Shown: positions 1 through 5,143 of the stretch, piece by piece
Layout of the letters: each line of letters opens with the position of its first letter
Numbering within the stretch: position 1 is the first letter of the stretch
NCBI GenBank assembly: GCA_017477855.1
Contig: JAFUUN010000125.1
Location: 1 to 7,434 of the forward strand
Length of the DNA stretch: 7,434 nt
Direction: 5' to 3'
Source of the DNA: Rickettsiales bacterium
Lineage (GTDB): Bacteria; Pseudomonadota; Alphaproteobacteria; Rickettsiales; Deianiraeaceae
Position numbers and translations under genes: made by a program
The notes under the pieces: model-generated
Told to the model about the DNA's origin: nothing
The model's input: the letters and a program-made list of their open reading frames with translations, nothing else
The model's database searches: none

Positions 1-617
1 AATTTTCCAAAATGATATGTTGTATTATTATTAATATCATTATATATTCTATTGATTTCCCCTTTTAATGTTGCTGTTTTGCTAAAGATATGCTTTTTCC
101 CAATTTTTATTCTATCAAAAAAACCTTTTGTTTTTAATATTTTATACTTTTTTTTATCTGATTTTTCTAAGCATTGATCACAAATTTCATTTTCATTACA
201 ATATTGATTTACAAGCATCCGTGCAATATGTAAAGTAAAGTCCCTTTCAAAACCCTCGCGGTTGTCAATTTTGTCATGTCCACCAGATGGATATTGATTA
301 TCAAACCATGTATCAATTGAACTATAACAATCGTTTAATTTTTCTTCATCAAATTCTCCTCGTTTAATTGAATCAATAAAATTATTAAGTTCTTTTGTAA
401 GATAGTTGGTATCTTTATTTGGAAATATTTCACTATCTTTATTGAAAGCATAATAATAATCATCTTGCAACCGAATAAACCGAGCTTGACTTCTTTCGTC
501 TATTTTGTTCTTTTTTTCTACATTTTTTTCTTTTTTATATTGTTCTTGTAATTCTTCTAGTGGTATAATTGGAAATCCAAATGGCTCCTTATTTTCTTTA
601 TCAGAATTTGCACTCAT
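1..617 (-). CDS. Hypothetical protein, C-terminus beyond the left edge
   Basis: The minus-strand frame is open for 205 codons from ATG 617-615 to the window edge with no stop, so the gene is real but incomplete. I do not recognise the family. The protein starts MSANSDKENK and has no signal peptide or membrane segment. It is highly charged, with a Lys/Glu-rich stretch at about residues 21-45 that could form a helix or short coiled coil. A cysteine group at Cys140, Cys146 and Cys149 (CX5CX2C) might bind metal, but a partner cysteine is not visible in the part shown. A basic stretch follows at 154-180. Base composition is clearly more AT-rich than mraZ upstream. It lies 70 bp downstream of mraZ on the same strand and has its own good promoter, so it need not be in the mraZ transcript. 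The ribosome site is weak (AAGAAAG). The start is chosen as the first ATG after that promoter. Confidence 0.8.
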   Translation of the reverse strand, partial: MSANSDKENKEPFGFPIIPLEELQEQYKKEKNVEKKNKIDERSQARFIRLQDDYYYAFNKDSEIFPNKDTNYLTKELNNFIDSIKRGEFDEEKLNDCYSSIDTWFDNQYPSGGHDKIDNREGFERDFTLHIARMLVNQYCNENEICDQCLEKSDKKKYKILKTKGFFDRIKIGKKHIFSKTATLKGEINRIYNDINNNTTYHFGK

Positions 618-641
618 AAAAACTTTCTTAAAACTGCAAAA

Positions 642-669
642 ATGATAGCAGAAAAAACAAAACAATCAA
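642..669 (-). promoter_or_regulatory. Candidate sigma70 promoter of the left-edge gene
   Basis: On the minus strand TTGATT (669-664) is followed after 16 nt by TATCAT (647-642). Both hexamers match the sigma70 consensus at four or five positions. A start near 635 would give a leader of about 18 nt before the ATG at 617. It sits entirely in the 70-bp gap after mraZ. Confidence 0.5.
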
Positions 670-687
670 GTTTTTAATTGGGAAATT

Positions 688-1134
688 TTACCACTTAATC
701 AACTTTGCATTTTGAACTGCAAACTCGCGGCACTTTTGGGCGTATTCAGCATAGTCATCTGGGTTCCAGATTTCAAATGTCTTGCCCTTTCCAACGAATA
801 GCGCCATGTCCTTCACGCCCGCATATTGAGTATATTGCTTTGGCACATTGATGCGGCCATCCTTGTCAATATCCAGTGCAACACTGTCGGAGAAAATTGC
901 CGTCGTGAATGCATCTTTCTCGGGTGAAAATGGGTCAAAGCCGTCCATTGCATTCTGCAAGCGCATGATGTATGACTGCGTGCAACCTTCCAGACACTTT
1001 TTGGACAGTGATTTGTATATCACAACGCCCCCTTCGTCCTCTTTTGTAATGATGTCGCGGAAGCTTGCAGGCATGGATACACGCCCCTTCGCGTCAATCT
1101 TATTACTATATGTAGACAAAAAAAGCCCACTCAT
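688..1134 (-). CDS. mraZ: Transcriptional regulator MraZ
   Basis: MraZ is a ring-forming DNA-binding protein with two SpoVT/AbrB-like halves. In characterised bacteria it binds repeats upstream of its own operon and regulates the dcw (division and cell wall) genes. Both signature DXXXR motifs are present: D14-R18 in DAKGRVSMPASFR and D90-R94 in DKDGRINVP. The length of 148 residues is normal for the family. The N-terminus MSGLFLSTYSNKID fits the usual MraZ start, so ATG 1134-1132 is secure, although the upstream ribosome site (GTGAAG) is weak. The odd point is the neighbourhood: rsmH (mraW), ftsL and ftsI, which usually follow directly, are absent. The next gene on the same strand is an unrelated hypothetical. 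The protein could therefore act in trans on a dcw cluster elsewhere. A candidate promoter with operator-like repeats lies about 180-210 bp upstream. Confidence 0.95.
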   Translation of the reverse strand: MSGLFLSTYSNKIDAKGRVSMPASFRDIITKEDEGGVVIYKSLSKKCLEGCTQSYIMRLQNAMDGFDPFSPEKDAFTTAIFSDSVALDIDKDGRINVPKQYTQYAGVKDMALFVGKGKTFEIWNPDDYAEYAQKCREFAVQNAKLIKW

Positions 1135-1146
1135 ACTACTTCACAA

Positions 1147-1159
1147 TGGCCTTAGGCCA
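1147..1159. repeat. Short perfect palindrome in the mraZ leader
   Basis: TGGCC-TTA-GGCCA forms a perfect 5-bp stem with a 3-nt loop on either strand. It lies 13 nt upstream of the mraZ start codon. In a leader transcript it would fold just before the weak ribosome site and could affect initiation; that role is inference. Confidence 0.4.
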
Positions 1160-1239
1160 AACAGCTTGTCCGCTCAACGAACAACCAAAATAACTCGCCA
1201 ACCGAAGTCAGCACGCCCCGAGGGGCTCAAAAAACAGCT

Positions 1240-1258
1240 CCATATAGAAACTATATGG
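1240..1258. terminator. Hairpin with T-runs, terminator or attenuator candidate
   Basis: CCATATAG-AAA-CTATATGG is a perfect 8-bp stem with a 3-nt loop. On the plus strand it runs straight into TTTTT (1259-1263). On the minus strand TTTTTT (1234-1229) follows after a 5-nt gap. No plus-strand gene precedes it. On the minus strand it lies inside the predicted mraZ leader, where it could act as an attenuator. The AT-rich stem makes it a weak terminator. Confidence 0.35.
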
Positions 1259-1306
1259 TTTTTAAAACAACTTTTTTGGACTTTCACCAAAATCTATTCC
1301 ACAAAA

Positions 1307-1331
1307 TGGAATTCTATGGAATTTTATGGGA
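1307..1331. promoter_or_regulatory. Candidate MraZ operator: three TGG(A/G)A boxes, 10-bp period
   Basis: TGGAA (1307-1311), TGGAA (1317-1321) and TGGGA (1327-1331) are separated by exactly 5 nt each, putting them on one face of the helix. The E. coli MraZ operator is known to be TGGGN repeats with 5-nt spacers. Here the repeats read on the plus strand while mraZ is on the minus strand, and two of the three boxes have GGA instead of GGG. They overlap the -10 and start region of the predicted mraZ promoter, as expected for autorepression. An ATTCCA-CAAAA-TGGAAT inverted repeat overlaps the left box. Confidence 0.45.
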
Positions 1332-1350
1332 TAATTATTTTTATTGTCAA
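1323..1350 (-). promoter_or_regulatory. Candidate mraZ promoter
   Basis: On the minus strand a consensus TTGACA (1350-1345) is followed after 16 nt by CATAAA (1328-1323). Initiation near 1316 would give a leader of about 180 nt before the mraZ ATG. No better promoter was seen closer to the gene. Confidence 0.5.
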
Positions 1351-1372
1351 GAAATATTTTATTAACTAAATT

Positions 1373-1468
1373 TGTTGCGCGGCGCGGAGCGCGTTTGCTG
1401 GACGAAGTGGAGCATAGCGGAGCGAGGAGATTGCAAACGGCGAGGGCGTGGCCTCGGGCGGCGCAACA
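1373..1468. repeat. GC-rich palindromic island bounded by 8-bp inverted repeats
   Basis: This 96-bp block has 65 G/C bases (68%), in sharp contrast with the AT-rich flanks. Its ends are a perfect inverted repeat, TGTTGCGC (1373-1380) and GCGCAACA (1461-1468). A second, nested pair lies inside: CGTTTGC (1392-1398) and GCAAACG (1433-1439). Further short hairpins are visible (GCGC-GGA-GCGC; CGAGG-GCGTGG-CCTCG), and GGAGC occurs three times. No convincing protein or known RNA was recognised; it lacks the SRP RNA and RNase P RNA hallmarks I looked for. It looks like a small interspersed palindromic element, with the caveat that only one copy is in view. It is the main content of the gene-free stretch between mraZ and ssrA. 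Confidence 0.5.
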
Positions 1469-1559
1469 TAAAAAACAGCCCCACCTTTACAGGTAAGACC
1501 TACACGTTTTTTATTTACTTGGTAAGAGTTTTTGAGTTGCAGAACATATTTCCTCCATC

Positions 1560-1587
1560 TTGACAAATAAATTCAGCCACGTAACAT
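1560..1587 (+). promoter_or_regulatory. Candidate ssrA promoter
   Basis: Consensus TTGACA (1560-1565) is followed after 16 nt by TAACAT (1582-1587), which matches four of six -10 positions. It predicts a start near 1594, just before the conserved GTGCCGA at the 5' end of the acceptor piece. A possible extra ssrA helix (GCCACGT 1576-1582 with ACGTGGC 1700-1706) would require an earlier start, so the call is tentative. Confidence 0.4.
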
Positions 1588-1589
1588 AC

Positions 1590-1928
1590 TTGTGCCGAAA
1601 GGATATAGTAATAAACTTGACACGCGAAGATGTTTGGACTCGGGGGCGGTACCCGACACCTCCACCAATGGGGGTGATTAAGCTTCGACAGGCAATTGAA
1701 CGTGGCATTTTACTTGGTTTGACCGACCATAATAAGTCAAATTGTAAATGGCAATAAGCCTAAAAACAATGTAATTGATGGCACATCGTTCTTCAAACGT
1801 AGAAACGTTGAGAACGCTGAAATGGCTGCTTAATTAGTATCCTTCGGGACAGACGATTAAGGATTACATGGTCAGCGATGACCTAAAATATCCCGGGGCG
1901 CTCACTGCCTATCAACAGAAGTGTGAGG
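1590..1928 (+). ncRNA. ssrA: Transfer-messenger RNA, circularly permuted two-piece form
   Basis: tmRNA rescues stalled ribosomes: it is charged with alanine and then encodes a degradation tag. Here the usual 3' part comes first. The acceptor piece (about 1590-1667) holds GTGCCGA, a T-stem TCGGG/CCCGA with a 7-nt loop, and CACCTCC-A-CCA ending at 1667. After a 2-nt spacer (1668-1669) the coding piece starts with GGGGGTG at 1670. These two strands form a 7-bp acceptor stem with the G3-U70 pair read by alanyl-tRNA synthetase. GATTAAGCTTCGACAGG is the conserved 5' tmRNA motif. PK1 is a clear H-type pseudoknot: TGGT 1715-1718 with ACCA 1726-1729, and TTGAC 1719-1723 with GTCAA 1736-1740. The tag frame begins 10 nt after it. 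CTTAAT (1829-1834, holding the stop) pairs with ATTAAG (1856-1861), and a GCGA-loop hairpin lies at 1870-1883. Both outer ends are approximate: the 5' end could be as early as about 1572, and the mature 3' end lies somewhere between 1883 and 1928. Confidence 0.93.
1750..1833 (+). other. tmRNA tag-peptide reading frame, 27 codons
   Basis: The proposed resume codon is GGC at 1750, preceded by GTAAAT. This places U and A at positions -5 and -4, as around A86 of E. coli tmRNA. The frame starts GNKPKNNVID, ends NVENAEMAA and stops at TAA 1831-1833 inside the CTTAAT/ATTAAG helix. The terminal Ala-Ala is typical of protease-recognised tags. The length is well above the roughly 10-16 residues common in alphaproteobacteria. 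A 30-nt hairpin lies within it: CGTTCT 1787-1792 with AGAACG 1811-1816, and AACGT 1796-1800 with ACGTT 1805-1809, loop AGAA. The alternative resume codon GCA at 1751 gives only AISLKTM and lacks an Ala-Ala end, so it is less likely. Confidence 0.65.
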
Positions 1929-1933
1929 TTTTT
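1901..1933 (+). terminator. Weak terminator-like hairpin after ssrA, over the argG ribosome site
   Basis: CTCAC (1901-1905) pairs with GTGAG (1923-1927), followed by G and TTTTT (1929-1933). The stem is short and the loop is 17 nt, so termination would be partial at best. The right arm contains most of the GAGG (1925-1928) that serves as the argG ribosome site. The element may therefore modulate argG translation or read-through from ssrA. Confidence 0.3.
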
Positions 1934-1938
1934 GCCAC

Positions 1939-3159
1939 TTGACAATAAAAAATACCAATAATTTGTCAGCAGTGAAAATTGTATTAGCGTACTCCGGCGG
2001 GCTAGACACATCTGTGATTATTCCTTGGTTAAAGGAGAATTATGGCGCCGAAGTCATTACATACACGGCTGATTTAGGGCAGGACGAGGATTTGAGCGGC
2101 GTCAAAGACAAGGCCTTGAAAAGTGGCGCCATTGACGCGGTTGTTGAAAATATCACCAAAGAGTTTGTTGAGGATTATGTTTTTCCACTATTACAAAGCG
2201 GTGCGAAGTATGAAAATACATATCTCAATGGCACAATCTCGCGGCCACTGATTGCAAAGAAATTAGTTGAAGTTGCAAGAAAATACAAGGCCGATGCAAT
2301 TTGTCATGGTGCTACTGGAAAAGGCAACGATCAGGTAAGATTTGAAGCTTCTATTATGGCGCTTGCACCTGATTTGAAGGTTATAGTTCCATGGAGAGAG
2401 TGGAGTTTTAAATCTCGTGAAGAACTGATGGATTATGCAAAAGCGCACGGAATTCCAGTTGAGGCAACTAAAAAAAGTCCTTATTCTATTGATAGGAATA
2501 TACTTTATGTCTCGCACGAAGGTGGTGTTTTGGAGGACTGCAAGAATGAATTTCCTAAGGAGGTTTTGAAGATGACACAACATCCTGAGGATGCTTCGGA
2601 AGAGGCCGAGAATATAAAAATTACATTTGAAAAAGGTGTTCCTGTGGCAGTCAATGACAAAAAAATGGACTGTGTTGCAATTATGCAGACACTAAACAAG
2701 CTGGGGCACAAGCATGGTATTGGGCTAATTGACATTGTTGAAGATAGAATGGTCGGCATGAAAAGCCGTGGAACATATGAATTTCCAGCTGGTGAGATAA
2801 TTTATCAAGCGCATCAAAAATTAGAAAGTATCACGCTCACCAAGGATGCATGGCTGTACAAACAAAAAATGGCATTGGACTATGCAAATTTGGTCTACTC
2901 TGCGGGCTGGTGTACGCAGTTAAAAGAGTGCATGGACGCATTCATCAACAAAACGCAGGAGCAAGTTAGCGGTGATGTTGTTATGAAATTATACAAAGGA
3001 AATGTATTTTCCGTATCAATTTCGTCGCCAAATTCACTTTACAATCCAAACCTTGCGGGCTTCACGATGGGCGAGGAATACAATCAGAAGGACGCAGAAG
3101 GGTTCATTAAAATTTTCGGATTGCCAATGAAAGTATTCGGAGGAGTACGAGGAAAATAA
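1939..3159 (+). CDS. argG: Argininosuccinate synthase
   Basis: ArgG joins citrulline and aspartate, using ATP, to give argininosuccinate, the penultimate step of arginine synthesis in the cytosol. The ATP-pyrophosphatase loop AYSGGLDTS is at residues 17-25. Further family blocks are YLNGTISRPLIAK (95-107), HGATGKGNDQVRFE (123-136), SPYSIDRN (180-187), SHEGG (192-196) and a GIGLIDIVEDR-type block (260-270). The 406 residues are family-typical. TTG 1939 is taken as start because it is the first possible start after the in-frame TGA at 1924 and has GAGG 10 nt upstream. GTG 1972 would give MKIVLAYSGG, a very typical ArgG N-terminus, but has no ribosome site. It heads a tight operon with glnA and two transporters. 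No argH is in the window. Confidence 0.96.
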   Translation: MTIKNTNNLSAVKIVLAYSGGLDTSVIIPWLKENYGAEVITYTADLGQDEDLSGVKDKALKSGAIDAVVENITKEFVEDYVFPLLQSGAKYENTYLNGTISRPLIAKKLVEVARKYKADAICHGATGKGNDQVRFEASIMALAPDLKVIVPWREWSFKSREELMDYAKAHGIPVEATKKSPYSIDRNILYVSHEGGVLEDCKNEFPKEVLKMTQHPEDASEEAENIKITFEKGVPVAVNDKKMDCVAIMQTLNKLGHKHGIGLIDIVEDRMVGMKSRGTYEFPAGEIIYQAHQKLESITLTKDAWLYKQKMALDYANLVYSAGWCTQLKECMDAFINKTQEQVSGDVVMKLYKGNVFSVSISSPNSLYNPNLAGFTMGEEYNQKDAEGFIKIFGLPMKVFGGVRGK

Positions 3160-3183
3160 TTTTAGCATTTTAACCTTTCAATT

Positions 3184-4524
3184 ATGGCTAAAAGGGTAGA
3201 TGAGAATGTGGATATAAAAAAAATAATCAAGGAGCAAAATGTGCAGTTTATACAGTTGCAATTTGTTGATATAAACGGGCTGGTGAAAAGTCTGACCATT
3301 CCGTCCGAGCACATAGATAAAATCCTTGCGAATGACATGATGCTGGATGGCTCGTCAATCAAAGGGTTCAGGAAAATAGAGACCAGCGACATGTGTTTTT
3401 GGCCAGACAAGAGCACATTCCAAATATTACCTTGGCAACAATGTGATGGAAAAAAAACAGCCCGATTGATTTGTGATATCCATAATCCAGATGGAACACC
3501 ATTTGATGGATGTCCTCGTTGCAATTTGAAGCGTGTGATTGATGAGGCGGAAAAGCTCGGCTTGTCAATGAATATGGGGCCAGAGATGGAGTTTTTTCTC
3601 TTCAACAAGAACGAAAGCGGGGAAATAACGACAAAAACTTACGACAAAGCTGGCTACTATGATATGTATCCAGAGGACAAAGGCGAGGCCGTGCGCGCTG
3701 ATATAGTAGATACGTTGCAGCATATGCATTTTGATATTGAAGCATCTCATCACGAAAATGCAGATGGTCAACACGAAATTGACTTCAAATATGCTGACAT
3801 TTTAACTGCTGCGGACAATGTTTCCACGTTCAAAGTTGTCTCCAAGGCGGTGGCGAGCAAGTATAATCTTCACACAACATTCATGCCAAAGCCAGTGTTT
3901 GGTATGAACGGCTCAGGCATGCACTGCAACATTTCACTGTCAAAAGATGGTAAAAATGCATTTTTTGATGAGAATACAAAAACACAGTTATCAAAGCTTG
4001 CAGAGTATTCTGTCGGTGGAATTTTGAAAAATATAAGAGGCATGACCGCAATACTAAATCCAACTGTCAATAGCTATAAACGTCTCGTCCCTGGCTACGA
4101 AGCCCCTGTTTATATGGCCTGGGCGCTATCAAACAGGAGCGCGCTATTGAGAGTTCCTTGCAAAAGAGGCGTTTCAACACGGGTTGAATTACGCAGTCCA
4201 GATCCAAGTTGTAATCCGTATTTAGCATTTGCGGTAATTTTATATGCTTGCATGGATGGTATTAAAAACAAAATTACACCACCAAATCCAGTTGAGATGA
4301 ATATCTATAAACTTTCTGAAAAAGAGAGAAAGAAGATGAAAATTGACAACCTACCAAGAGATTTAGAGGAGGCGCTGCATTATTTGAATAAGAACGAGAT
4401 AATAAAGAAGGCGCTCGGTGAGCACATTTTCAACGAGTTTATGGATGCCAAAGAGCGTGAATGGCAGGAGTTTAGAAGTCATGTATCTGATTGGGAAATT
4501 GCCAAGTATTTAGGGATGTATTAG
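3184..4524 (+). CDS. glnA: Glutamine synthetase, type I-alpha
   Basis: This enzyme makes glutamine from glutamate, ammonia and ATP as a dodecamer. Active-site blocks are DGSSIKGF (55-62), GPEMEFFLF with metal ligands E134 and E136, SHHE (E191), GQHEIDF (E198), NGSGMH (H247), NPTVNSYKRLVPGYEAP (292-308, flap glutamate E306), NRSALLRVP with R318, and RVELRSPDP (E335, R337). At 446 residues it matches the Bacillus GlnA (I-alpha) form closely along its whole length, including NIYKLSEKE near residue 373. It lacks the longer I-beta form with the adenylylated NLYDLPPEE-type site usual in proteobacteria. The Bacillus feedback residue Arg62 appears to align with K64. ATG 3184 gives the typical MAK start. 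It lies 24 nt after argG, with no obvious ribosome site. The I-alpha type suggests feedback inhibition rather than GlnE adenylylation, and possibly horizontal transfer (inference). Confidence 0.97.
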   Translation: MAKRVDENVDIKKIIKEQNVQFIQLQFVDINGLVKSLTIPSEHIDKILANDMMLDGSSIKGFRKIETSDMCFWPDKSTFQILPWQQCDGKKTARLICDIHNPDGTPFDGCPRCNLKRVIDEAEKLGLSMNMGPEMEFFLFNKNESGEITTKTYDKAGYYDMYPEDKGEAVRADIVDTLQHMHFDIEASHHENADGQHEIDFKYADILTAADNVSTFKVVSKAVASKYNLHTTFMPKPVFGMNGSGMHCNISLSKDGKNAFFDENTKTQLSKLAEYSVGGILKNIRGMTAILNPTVNSYKRLVPGYEAPVYMAWALSNRSALLRVPCKRGVSTRVELRSPDPSCNPYLAFAVILYACMDGIKNKITPPNPVEMNIYKLSEKERKKMKIDNLPRDLEEALHYLNKNEIIKKALGEHIFNEFMDAKEREWQEFRSHVSDWEIAKYLGMY

Positions 4525-4525
4525 T

Positions 4526-5143
4526 ATGAACTTTGCTGTTTTTTCACAAATTTTTATACCTGTTTTACTACTAATGCTGTCCGTTGGTCCAGTATTTATC
4601 ACCATCGCAAATGTGTCAATGTTGCATGGATATTGTCAAGGTTTTTTTGTAGCAATTGCAACTTTTCTTGGAAATGCGGTTTATATCACTATTGGAGCAA
4701 TTGCGGCCAATGAGTTTATATCAATGTTACCGCGGCCTGTAATGCTTTTCTTACCACTTGTTGGTGCGGCTTTTCTGCTGAATTTGGCTCACGGTTTTTG
4801 GAAAAAAGATATATCAAAAGTTAAAGATATAAATATCAAAAGATTTGATTTTGCAATACTAATAAAGATGTTTCTTCTGACACTTTCATCGCCTGTCGCT
4901 ATTGTTGGCTACGGAGTGATTTTCACATCAATCGCAACAAACATCCAATCATCGCTCGCATCTGCATTGCTTGGAGGCTACTGCGGAGCTATTACTGGTA
5001 AGGTTTTGATTATCACTTTTTTTGGCACATTAGGAAAAAAAATTAGTAAGAAAGCACTGAAAATAATCAACAGAATATCCGCATGTTTGTTGTGTTTTTA
5101 TGCGATCATGTTGATACTTAAGGTTTTAAAAGATTTGATATGA
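4526..5143 (+). CDS. LysE/RhtB-type membrane transporter, first paralog
   Basis: A very hydrophobic protein of 205 residues with about six predicted membrane helices (near 5-30, 38-60, 70-90, 112-134, 144-168 and 180-203). The N-terminal block SVGPVFITIANVSMLHG followed by a glycine-spaced second helix is the pattern of the LysE/RhtB/LeuE export family, whose members pump amino acids out of the cell. The loop FWKKDISK (91-98) and the block IKMFLLTLSSPVAIVGY (113-129) are shared with the next gene. Its ATG is 1 nt after the glnA stop codon, so translation is likely coupled. The operon with argG and glnA suggests a substrate such as arginine, citrulline or glutamine, but the sequence does not fix substrate or direction. 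Related small transporter families remain possible. Confidence 0.8.
   Translation: MNFAVFSQIFIPVLLLMLSVGPVFITIANVSMLHGYCQGFFVAIATFLGNAVYITIGAIAANEFISMLPRPVMLFLPLVGAAFLLNLAHGFWKKDISKVKDINIKRFDFAILIKMFLLTLSSPVAIVGYGVIFTSIATNIQSSLASALLGGYCGAITGKVLIITFFGTLGKKISKKALKIINRISACLLCFYAIMLILKVLKDLI

Noticed and set aside
848..1369. Plus-strand open frame of 173 codons
   Set aside because: It is antisense to mraZ and its leader, and the product has no family features.
1373..1468. GC-rich island as SRP RNA, RNase P RNA or a CRISPR repeat
   Set aside because: Hallmark motifs of these RNAs are missing, and there is no spaced repeat array anywhere in the window.
1366..1566. Frames on both strands through the GC-rich island (66 and 63 codons)
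   Set aside because: They are explained by the stop-poor GC-rich palindromic block. There is no ribosome site or recognisable domain, and the products are Arg/Ala/Pro-rich junk-like sequences.
1511..1757. Short frames on both strands over 1511-1757
   Set aside because: They cover the acceptor piece and start of ssrA, which is clearly an RNA gene here.
1939..1966. TTGACA at 1939 as a -35 element for argG
   Set aside because: No acceptable -10 hexamer lies 15-19 nt downstream, and the TTG works better as the start codon with GAGG upstream.
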